The notes beneath the pieces are model-generated. The model searched no databases, was not told where the DNA came from, and worked only from the letters and a program-made list of their open reading frames with translations. A program made the position numbers and the translations under genes. Shown in pieces: positions 9,301 to 21,300 of a stretch of 64,000 nt of DNA (position 1 is the stretch's first letter; every line of letters begins with the position of its first letter). The stretch spans positions 6,573,798 to 6,637,797 of the forward strand of contig NZ_CP036261.1 of assembly GCF_007741475.1 (NCBI RefSeq), written 5' to 3'. Origin of the DNA: Rosistilla ulvae. Lineage in GTDB: Bacteria; Planctomycetota; Planctomycetia; Pirellulales; Pirellulaceae.

Positions 9301-12300
9301 ATCGGGAAGGTCTTGCACGTCGGGAATATCGTTGACCAGGAAGTCGGACAGCCGGTCGTCGACTCCCGAAGCGGTAGCCTGCACCGGGCGGATCAATTCG
9401 TGAATCTCGACGCTCTTGACCAGACTTAAATCAGGGCGACCAAAGTCGGAGATGTGTTCGAAGCTCGCTTCGTATTCGGTAAACAATCCCTGCAACGAGG
9501 CTTCTAGTTGCCACTGGGCGATCGCCAGTTCTCCGCCAGCGAGATCGCCGATCTCCGCAGTCAGCGTCCGTTGGGCAGGTTCACCGTTGACGCTGGTGCC
9601 GACGATTTCGAAATCGATCAGCAGGCCTTTTTCATTTTCGATGATCTTCGGCTGGGCCGATTCGATCCGCAGGTCGCGTGCAATTCCGACGCCATGATTG
9701 CGAACTTGCGCCCCCAGGGTAAAAATCTCCGCTGGTTCGACCGCATCGGTGAACGGGTCATCGCTGACAACATCGCGCTGTAAAAAGTAATCCAACACCA
9801 ACTCGGGTTGGGGCAAGACGGTGATCGCTGTCGGCAGCAGCGTTTCTTTAACGGTCAAACCAAATTGGTCATATTGGAAACTTCCAGCGACAAAATATTC
9901 CGTTGCGCCAAGCGGTGCTGCTTCGGTCGAAGGGACGATCAACCAGGTCGTTGTACCATCGCCTCCAATCCCGATCGTGGCCGAACCGCCGTTTATATCG
10001 AAGCCTTCCGAAGCAATCACCTGCACACCAAACAATTCCGAAACATCGTTGCCCGTGCGATCCAGAACCACGACTTCCGCAATCACAGCATTCAGCGGAG
10101 AAGTAGTCTGATTGGCAATGCCTAGCGTCGCCTGGAATCCCTGGCGTGTCTGCACCACGTCCTGGGTGATCTGCAGTCGAACGGCAGCGCAAACGCCATC
10201 GTCAGAATGCCCGTTCATCGCATTCAGCAGCTCGAGCACGGTATCGTCGATCGCCGAGTCCAACGCCGCCATCGACTGCTCACCAAACTCGCTGTAAGCC
10301 GTCTCCGCTTCCTGCATCAGGCCCCCCCAATGCTTCAGATCGATAAAGTCGCCATTGGCGCCCTCAGGCAGATCCTCTGTCGTAAAGACCCCCGCGTCCC
10401 AATAGTCGATGCTGCGATTAATACGGTCGACAAAACGATCCACCTCTTCATCACTGACGGCATCGGGCCGATGGGCGTGATCGATTAAAAGTTGGCGATC
10501 GTCAGACGAGATTCGCTGAAAATTTTCGGTCGCATTCAGCGTGAGCGACTTCACATCGGCCACCCAGCTCAAGCGTTCCAACGACTGCGAGACACCGATA
10601 AACTCAGCGCTGCCATAAAGGTACTGTTCCGGCGCGGAGAAGGCTTGATAGAAATCGAGTAACTCTTGTAGCCGCGAGGCCGCCACTTGAACGGCTGGCC
10701 CCACCGCGGCCGCTTCGCCCTCGAGCGGAGTTACCGGCGCGGAAGGACCAAATCCAAACAAGCCGGCGCATTTCGTAAGCAGCGGATAGAGGCTGTCATA
10801 AGCATCCCAAGCGGTCAACACGCCACGGGCCGCCATTCCCCATGGAGAGGGAAATAATGCGACAAACCCCAATGCGGTTTTAGTTAATGATTTGGCATCG
10901 TTCTTGTCAAACGAGTCGTTGCCAGCGACGGCATCGGCAACATCTTGAACCGAGTCTCCGAACCCCATCGCCATCGTTATCTCACCAGCAAACGGGATTT
11001 TGCCGATCAAATAGTCGCGTGCCTGTTCTCCGACCTCCTCCAAACATGCGTCACAAGAGGAAGGAGCTTGGGGAATCGCCGGAGGTGGACCGGAAAATAC
11101 CGGATCAGGAGGCAAGCCTGGAGGCACGCCGTCGCCTGTTTTCCCTCCAAAAGACGGACCGCCTGCGCTCGGACCGCTACCAAGACCAGTGCCAACAAAC
11201 GTTCCACCTCCGCCGGGCGAATGTGCCCCCCCTCCAGGAGCACAGTTTCCGTCGACGCCGATGACAGCGATCGGGACGCGTTTCCATACGCCATTGGGAC
11301 CGCATTCATAACGATAGATCGTATAGCCGTCGATATGGCAATCCGCATCGGGCAAGCTTCCCGCTGACTCGCCTTCGGGTGGAGGCCCGGCAACCACGCG
11401 GCGCGTGACACGAACTGGAATCGTTGCAGTCGAACGAGCCGGCAAGATCGGAATCTCGTTGACCAGGGGGGCGATCTCGTAATACGGATGTTCATCAAAA
11501 AAGATTTCGACAGCTTCGGCCTGAATGAATCCCTCGTTGGTGTATTTCACCTCAAATGTTTGTGTATCTCCGGGATTGCTGAGTGCGGACAGGTCGATGT
11601 TTGATTCGACCACCACAACCGGGGCGGGAACGTTGGTCTCGAAGACAGCTTCAATCGTTACGCGAGTCCGGTCTTCGACCTCAACCTCTTCGACCGTCCA
11701 CGTATACTCAACGAAGTTTCGGGAAATGAAGATTTGTTCGTCGGCAACATCGCCAGCCGGAATCTCCAACAACACTTCGTTGGGATCGTGGCTATCCGCA
11801 CTGACCTGGACAATGTATTTGCCGCGTGGAACGTCGGAAAATCGAATCGCTCCGTCGTCGTCAACCGTCACCGTGCCCGCCGATTCCCCAGCTGCTCTGG
11901 CCGCTACTGCGGCGTTGGTTGCCACCAATGCTCTCGTGATGGCATCTCGCAATTCGATCGCGGCGTCGCGGACGGTAGGAGCCCCCTCGGCAAAGTAGAA
12001 AAGTTCGTCGACGACTGTCACACGCAACTCTCCCACGGTTTCCGCAGTCGCTCTGAAATCAAAATCAACAGCAATATCTCCCGCTTCGCTACTGGCGACG
12101 ATCGAACCGCGATAGCTTCCCAGTTCCAGATCGATCGACGGTTGCAACATCAGGGTGACAGTGAGCTTATCGCCCGCGGGAAGATTCTCGATCGTTCGCC
12201 CCGAGATCACCGACATCCACGGTGCCTCTGCGGGCAGGAACAGTTCGATCGGTCCCGAGTCGGCAACGCCACGGTTCTCGATTACCAGTTCAACGCTTGT

Positions 12301-15300
12301 CTGTTCGCCGACAACCATACTTGTTTCCAGCGTCGATTGCTCGAACGCCAACGACGCCTGCGGGGCGATGACGTCGACGGTGATCGGGATCTCCAGCGCC
12401 GGAGCTTCGTTGGTGCTCACACGAAGTACAAATTGGCTGGCCCCCTGATCCGCGGATAGATCGGTCAGGTCGTACGTCAGGTCAAACGATCCAGACGCTG
12501 CGACGTTGGAGGCGGGAACCGATGGGGTGACCGATAATCCGCTGGCGACATCAACCGTCGTGATCGAGAGGCCTGTCAGTGGAAGATCGGCCAAATTGCG
12601 GATCGTGATCGATTGCGTTGTCGAGCTGCCAGCAGGCAAGCCAATGAAATCGAAACCGGCCGTGGGAACCAGGCCATGCAAATCAAAAGTGTCTTGCGAC
12701 ATCGGCGCCGACAACGCGGGATGGGATGCAGCGACGGCATACCGCCCCGCTTCGCCCGACAGCGGAGTGAAGAGGGTTTGGAAGTTGCCGTTCGCGTCGG
12801 TCCTTGCATCCAGCGTTCGCGTTGTCCCACGCACTGTGATGTGGACCACGACGTCGACCAACGCCGCTGGCGTGCCGTCAGTGTTGGCGGCGCTGCCAGC
12901 AAGTGTCACTGCGGTTCCTGCGGCGGCACTTTCGATCTCCGCAGAAACTGTGGCGGTGTACGACGGTCGGAGCAAAATGGGCGTCGGTGAAACAAACCGA
13001 TTGTTGGCATCGATCCCCTCGCGAAGCGTTTGCTCGCCGTCGACTTCGACGATCACCCAGAATTCCCCTGGCGTATCGGGGAAAGTCACCGGCACGCTTC
13101 TCCCGTTGCTCGCATCGACCGACAGCGGCCCCGAGAAGCGATGTTCCGCCAACAACGTGTCATTTCCAAATTGCGGATCGGACGACAAATAGATCCGTTC
13201 GGTCCAACCGTCGGTTGCCGCCGCGATGCCCAAGTTCGCCACCGACCAATGCAGCGTCGGCCGCGATCCGGGATCGATCTCCGCCGGTATTTCCAGCGAC
13301 GCGACGACGAGATCGGGCAAGTCCAAATCGGAAACGATCACGTTGACCAAGCCGGAATTGAAGCCGTCGGCCGCGGCGGTCACTTGCACGTTTTGATCGC
13401 CATCGGCGACGCTATCCTCCAATCCCTGAACAGCCACCGTGGCCGAGCGTTCTCCAGCGGCAATCGTCACTGTTGCGGGGACCGCTAGCTCGCCGCTGTC
13501 ATCGGCTAGCAAGGATACCACCAACGCGCCGGAGGTATCGGTGTTGCGTGATACCGTCAACGTGGCGATACCGTTTTCGGAGATCACCCCACGGTCGATC
13601 CAAGCCGACAGGGTGGGTCCGTCGTTGTCCAACAGCGAGACATTGGCGATGACCGCGGCGTCGGCGATCGCAGCCGAGTTAAAATCGGTAACCGGCGCGG
13701 CCATCACCGCGATCGATCGCGCGGCATCGACGTCGCTGTTCTCGATTGCAAGCATCGAGAACTGTGCCGATCGCGCGCCAGCGGGGATCGTCAACGTCGG
13801 CAAAACAAACAAACCCGCCGCGTCGGAATTCAGCAAAACGTGAACCGGTTGATCGCGGACGGCGTCCAGAGTGATCGTGCCGATCGCATCGTCCCCTTCA
13901 GCCATCGTCGACGGGATGTCGATCTGCAGCGTTGGAACATCCGACGCGGGAACATTCAGATCAGCCCGTCCCGCGACGTAGCCGGCCGATTTGCCGTCGA
14001 TCACGATCGTACCGGCCGACTCAAAGATCGAATCGTCCGTTACGGTGGCCGTCACATCGACGCTCGTTTGCCCCGCAGGGATCAGCACCGCCGCGGGGAA
14101 ATCGATTTGATTCGATGGCGTGGCCGTGATCCGAACGACCACGTCCGATGTGCCAAGACCGTTGTGCGAGACCGTCAAGGTGGTCGAGTCCCCTTCGAGA
14201 ACGTTCGTTTCCGAAAGCGTTGCGGTGATCGTCGCCCGATCGCGATCGATCACATCGAAGCTTGCCTCCGCAACATCGAAATCGGTTGCCGTTGCCGAGA
14301 TCTGGACCGCTCGATCGCCATCGACGATGGCATCTTCGCTGGCCGACACATAAAACGTCACCCGGCTGCGACCGGCGGGAATGATCACTTCGCGGGGATA
14401 ATCGATCTGGTTTGCAACATCGGCTTGCAAGCTTACCGACAGGGGGTGAGCGGTGGAGCCGTTGCGAACCAGCGTGATCCGAGCCTGTGCTCCCCCCTCT
14501 TCAATCTCGGTCGACGTGCTGATAAACGACAACAACGTCCGTACATCGCTGGCTGTTGTCGCGACAAAGTGGTTTGTTTCGTCCGATTCGTAGATCGAAT
14601 CGGTCGCGTCGACTTCGACCACAAAATAGACGTCGCCAGCAAAACTGCCGGCGGGCAATTGAAATGTTTCGGTCCGCGTGGCGGTGGAGCTCCCCGCCGC
14701 CAAATCTTCGTCGTGAGTGAACAGCCCCAACAATTGTCGGTTCTGTCCCGAGCTGGAATCGGCGATGTAGACGCGTTCAACCCAGCCGCCCGGTGCGGGC
14801 ACCGCCCCAACGTTTTCGGTCCGCCAAGCGACCGAAAACTCAGCTTCGGGATCGATCTGCGTCGGTGCAACCATCGATTCCACCGGGACAACCAGATCGG
14901 GCAGCGGCGCTGGGCCGATCTGCCAAGGCGTCGCCGACTGTGTCAGATTATTGTCGTCCAAGACGAACTCAAACAGATCGTTGCGGAAATCGGTTTGCAC
15001 AAACAGATGGTACGGACCGGCCAATCGCTGAGACAACGACACCGTCAATTCAGCGTCATAGGTCTGATTGGCGGACAACGGCACATCGCGCACAAAGTTG
15101 CCGAGCACGATATCGTCGAAGTCATTGATCGTATCGTTGGCCGACAAGATCACGCGGTCGACCCAGCTTGTCGCATCGGTCGCCGCGGTGCCAAAGTTGC
15201 CGACGGTCCACGAAACGGTTACCTGTTCCCCCGCGGAAACCGGCGATGGCAAATCGATCGCCGAGACGACAAGATCGGGAACCGAGAGTTCGTCGGAAAC

Positions 15301-18300
15301 CGTCACATCGAGCCGATATTGCCCCTTAATCCCCTCGCCACCGATCCCCACGACGACCGCATAAAAGACTCCCGAATCGGTCGCAGTGAACCGCGCCACG
15401 TCGGCCCCTGTCGGTACGGGATTCACTGAGACGACGTTCCCGTCGGCATCGCGAATCTCGATTAACGGCTCCAAAGTGCTCCAGGCCGGAGTTTGAGCGC
15501 GAGCCAAAATCGTCTCTCCCGCCTCGATCACACCGAGTTGGAAGTAGTCCTCGTCGACGTTCCCCGACTGTCCCGCCATCACGGTTCCAACCATCGAACC
15601 ATAACGTGAACTGTCGTCGCCGGACAACGCGAGCAGATCGGCGTTGGAGCGGGTATCGTTGGAGTAGTTTTGATCCGTTTCGATGCTGGAGGAGCGATGC
15701 AAATTGACTCGAACATCGTACTGACCCGCCCCAGCATATCGTTGCACCATAACAAAATAGGTGCCGTCGGTGGGGACCTCCATACCACTCAAATAGCCAG
15801 TGAGATCGGGACCGCTACCGTTATAGTCGCTACCGATCGAAACCACGCGCATTCCATCTTCATGCATCTTGTACAGAAACACTGAGGGCCGGAAACCATC
15901 GCTTTGCGGCTGAACCCATACATCGACGCTGTCCCCAGTCAATGCATCAAAGCTCCACCAATCTTGATCGCTGGTTGGATCGATCGCACCAAACCCAATC
16001 TCACTGCGCAGCCAACCGGTTCCGTTGGTATCGGCTTCGAATCCCAACGGCGTCGCTTTGCCATACTCGCCATTGTCGCGGCCTTCGAAGACACCTTCTT
16101 CGGGAATTGCGTCGACGGTGAAGGTGCGAACAAAATCACCGCCAGCGGTATTGTCGAGATCGCCATCCAATGCGTTGCCCAAGACATCGGTCACGGCGTC
16201 GTCGATCGTCAGCCGATGTTGCCCATCGACTAGCGGACCATCGAGAACCGCAAAGCTAACCTCAAACGCGTCGCTGTCGTATCCGTGGCTCAAGTTGTAA
16301 AGTACATCGTCCCCAGTATCGAGCACGCCATCCTCACCCGCACCACGCAATTCGAGCGTCGCAGCGGACAGCGTTTCGGTGTCAATCGATTCACTAAAAG
16401 AAACGGTAAAAGTGCTGACCAGTTGATCGAGCACGGCCTCCTCTTCGGGCAAACGGCTGACGCCCGCAACCGTCGGCGGTACCAAGTCGCCGATCTCGAC
16501 AGAAAGCAAATACTGCGACAGCATCCCGCCACCGGAAACCGTCGGCGCCCCCGGCTCGGCTGGCACTTCGACGATCCCATAGAGACTCCGCGACTCGTAG
16601 GTCGTGTACCAACTGACATTGGATGAAAATGCGGCATGATTATAGGAGTTTGGATACCCCGGGCCCCAGATTGTGAAATCAACGTCCGAACCGTCGCTCC
16701 ACTGGAACGTTCCCTCACTGGCGACGTCGTTTAAACCGATCCATCTGTTTCCGCCAAAGGTATGATAAAGCAGTCGGGTTTGTTCAGCGTTATCGATCGA
16801 CGCCAAGTGGCCTCCGGCTGCCACAGCCGCCGCTTCCGCATCATTCCAGCCCGAAGCTTGATCGGTAAGCGTAAAACGGCTGCCATCAATCACGGCGGTG
16901 TTGGCCCAAACACGTGCGTAATAGGTACCGTCGCTGGCAAGCGTCCCGTGAAAGATCGCATCGCTGGTATCATCGTCCGGAATAACGGTGCCATCCGCTG
17001 AAACAATTTCCACCGACGGTTCCAGGATCGACCACTCGGGCAACGACGAAGCATCGACGGTGAGAGTCGTACCGGCATTGAGATGACCTAGCTGGTAGTA
17101 GTCGACGTCTCCCTGCTCGGTGATCGTTCCCACGATGCTGGCAGATCTTACGGTGCCGGTTTCGTCAAATGTCAATGCGTTGGCACCACCAATAGAACGA
17201 TTACCATTGTTTTCGTCACGTTCTATTTGGTGACCACGATTGACGTTGATGCGAACCTCATATTGGCTTCCAACGTGATAAATATTGGTTTGCATGCGAA
17301 CGTAGTACGTGCCGTCAGCAGGCAACAGCACGTCCGCGATGTATGCCGTGTTCCCCGGACCACTAGGAGCGTAGTCGCTGTCGAGTGCGACCAAGCCTGA
17401 GCCGTCTTCACGCATCTGGTACAAGGTGAGATAGGGCAAGAAAACACTTCCTTGCGGCTGAACCCATACATCGACGCTGTCGCCAGCCAATGCATCGAAG
17501 CTCCACCAATCTTGATCGCCGCGCGGATCGATCACACCAAACCCAATCTCGCTGCGCAGCCAACCGGTTCCATTCGTATCGGCTTCCAGCGACAGCGGCG
17601 TCGCCTTGCCGTATTCGCCATTGTCGCGGCCTTCGAAGACACCTCCTTCGGGAACTGCGTCGACGGTGAAGCTGAGAACAAAATCACCGCCGGTGGTACT
17701 GTCACCGTCGCCATCCAACGCGTTGCCCAAGGCATCGGTCACGTCGTCACCGATAGTGAAGCGGTGCAAGCCTTCCAATATCGGACCATCGTGGACCGTG
17801 AAACTAACCTCAAACGCGTCGCTGTCGTATCCGTGGCTCAAGTTGTATAGTACATCGTCCCCAGTATCGAGCACGCCATCCTCACCCGCACCACGCAATT
17901 CGAGCGGCGCAGCGGACAGCGTTTCGGTGTCAATCGATTCACTAAAAGAAACGGTAAAAGTGCTGACCAGTTGATCGAGCACGCCCTCCTCTTCGGGCAA
18001 ACGGCTGACGCTCGCAACCGTCGGCGGAACCAAGTCGCCGATCTCGACAGAAAGCAAATACTGCGACAGCATCCCGCCACCGGAAACCGTTGGCGCCCCC
18101 GGCTCCGCTGGCACTTCAATGATCCCCTGAAGGCTGCGAGACTCGTAGGTCGTGTACCAACTGACATTGGATGAAAATGCGGCATGATCATAGGAGTTTG
18201 GATACCCCGGGCCCCAGATTGTGAAATCAACGTCCGAACCGTCGCTCCACTGGAACGTTCCCTCACTGGCGACGTCGTTTAAACCGATCCACTTGTTTCC

Positions 18301-21300
18301 ACCAAAGGTATCGTAAAGCAAGCGAGTTTGCGCAGCGTTATCGATCGACGCCAAGTGCCCTCCGGAAGCAACAGCAGCCGCTTCCGCATCATTCCAGCCC
18401 GAAGCTTGATCGGTAAGCGTAAAACGGCTGCCATCGATCACGGCGGTGTTGGCCCAAACGCGTGCATAGTAGGTGCCGTCGTTGACAAGCGCCCCGTGAA
18501 AGATCGCATCGCTGGCATCATCGTCCGGAACAACCGTACCGTCCGCGGAAACAACTTCCACCGTCGCTTCGAGGATCGACCAATCAGGCAATAACGAAGC
18601 ATCGACCGTGAGCGTCGTACCGGCATTAAGATGACCTAGCTGGTAGTAGTCGACGTCTCCCTGCTCCGTGATCGTTCCCGCAATATCGACCGAACGCACG
18701 GAACTATCCTCAGAAAACACCAGAGGGTCGGCGCCGCCAATCGATCGATTGGCATCGCCGACATCGGTTTCGATTGCATGGCTGCGATTCACATTCACCC
18801 GGACATCGTACTGACCCGCCCCAGCATATCGCTGCACCATAACAAAATAGGTGCCGTCGGTGGGGACCTCGATGCCACTCAAATAGCCAGTGAGATTGGG
18901 ACCGCTACCGTAATAATCGCTACCGATCGAAACCACGCGAGTTCCATCTTCATGCATCTGGTACAGAAACACTGAGGGGCGGAAACCATCGCTTTGCGGT
19001 TGAACCCAAACATCGACGCTGTCCCCAGCCGACGCATCGAAGCTCCACCAATCTTCGTCGCTGCTTGGATCGATCGCACCAAACCCGATCTCGCTGCGCA
19101 GCCAACCGGTTCCATTCGTATCGGCTTCCAGCGACAGCGGCGTCGCCTTGCCGTATTCGCCATTGTCGCGGCCTTCGAAGACACCTCCTTCGGGAACTGC
19201 GTCGACGGTGAAGCTGAGAACAAAATCACCGCCGGTGGTACTGTCACCGTCGCCATCCAACGCGTTGCCCAAGGCATCGGTCACGTCGTCACCGATAGTG
19301 AAGCGGTGCAAGCCTTCCAATATCGGACCATCGTGGACCGTGAAACTAACCTCAAACGCGTCGCTGTCGTATCCGTGGCTCAAGTTGTATAGTACATCGT
19401 CCCCAGTATCGAGCACGCCATCCTCACCCGCACCACGCAATTCGAGCGGCGCAGCGGACAGCGTTTCGGTGTCAATCGATTCACTAAAAGAAACGGTAAA
19501 AGTGCTGACCAGTTGATCGAGCACGCCCTCCTCTTCGGGCAAACGGCTGACGCTCGCAACCGTCGGCGGAACCAAGTCGCCGATCTCGACAGAAAGCAAA
19601 TACTGCGACAGCATCCCGCCACCGGAAACCGTTGGCGCCCCCGGCTCCGCTGGCACTTCAATGATCCCCTGAAGGCTGCGAGACTCGTAGGTCGTGTACC
19701 AACTGACATTGGATGAAAATGCGGCATGATCATAGGAGTTTGGATACCCCGGGCCCCAGATTGTGAAATCAACGTCCGAACCGTCGCTCCACTGGAACGT
19801 TCCCTCACTGGCGACGTCGTTTAAACCGATCCACTTGTTTCCACCAAAGGTATCGTAAAGCAAGCGAGTTTGCGCAGCGTTCTCGATCGACGCCAAATGA
19901 CCTCCGGAAGCAACAGCAGCCGCTTCCGCATCATTCCAGCCCGAAGCTTGATCGGTAAGCGTAAAACGGCTGCCATCGATCACGGCGGTGTTGGCCCAAA
20001 CACGTGCATAGTAGGTACCGTCGCTGGCAAGCGCCCCGCGAAAGATCGCATCGCTTGCATCATCGTCCAGAACAACCGTACCGTCCGCGGAAACAACTTC
20101 CACCGTCGCTTCGAGGATCGACCAATCAGGCAATAACGAAGCATCGACCGTGAGCGTCGTACCGGCATTGAGATGACCTAGCTGGTAGTAGTCGACGTCT
20201 CCCTGCTCCGTGATCGTTCCCGCAATATCGACCGAACGCACGGAACTATCCTCAGAAAACACCAGAGGGTCGGCGCCGCCAATCGATCGATTGGCATCGC
20301 CGACATCGGTTTCGATTGCATGGCTGCGATTCACATTCACCCGGACATCGTACTGACCCGCCCCAGCATATCGCTGCACCATAACAAAATAGGTGCCGTC
20401 GGTGGGGACCTCGATGCCACTCAAATAGCCAGTGAGATTGGGACCGCTACCGTAATAATCGCTACCGATCGAAACCACGCGAGTTCCATCTTCATGCATC
20501 TGGTACAGAAACACTGAGGGGCGGAAACCATCGCTTCGCGGTTGAACCCACACATCGACGCTGTCCCCAGCCGACGCATCGAAGCTCCACCAATCTTCGT
20601 CGCTGCTTGGATCGATCGCACCAAACCCAATCTCGCTGCGAAGCCAACCGGTTCCATTTGTATCGGCTTCCAGCGACAGCGGCGTCGCCTTGCCATATTC
20701 GCCATTGTCGCGGCCTTCGAAGACACCTGCTACGGGAACTGCGTCGACGATGAAGGTACGGTTGTATCCCGCGCCACTCTCCATCGCGTTGCCGACCTGG
20801 TCGGTGACCGTACTGGAGATAGCAAAACTGTAAGTGCCGTTGTCGAGTGGTCCATCGGTGATTTCAAAATCAATCCGCTTGGCAGCATCGTCGTAGTTGA
20901 AATCCAGATCGTATCGAACATCGTCCGTCGTGTTAAACTGACCATCCGCGCCCCAACTGCGAAGATCGAAGACCGTCTCCGAGAGCGAACCGACCAGCAG
21001 AGCTTCCGTGAAGTCGATCGAAAACGTGGAGAACAAGGTGTCTGAGTTTGGCTGCCCCCCAGGCAAGCGATCGAAGCTTGCGACACGCGGGGGCACGGTG
21101 TCGTTAATTGTCGCGGTGACCGCATACTGTGAATTGGGGCCCTCGCCCGATTCCGCGCTGACGCGGATGAAATACTCGGAGTCGACTAACGTGGTGCCAT
21201 CGAACGACGCGTGCGAGGCATTGGTGTCGATGACCGGCGTGCCGGTGGCGTCGAGCAGTTCGACATTTGGCGACAAATCGCTCCATTCGGGGACCACCGA

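Noticed and set aside
13840-15429. 529-codon rightward ORF opposite the giant gene, and many others like it
   Set aside because: It lies fully antisense to a clearly coding frame, is rich in Arg, His and Asp as expected from the complement of GC-biased codons, and shows no domain. The same holds for most long rightward ORFs between 6.3 and 22 kb.
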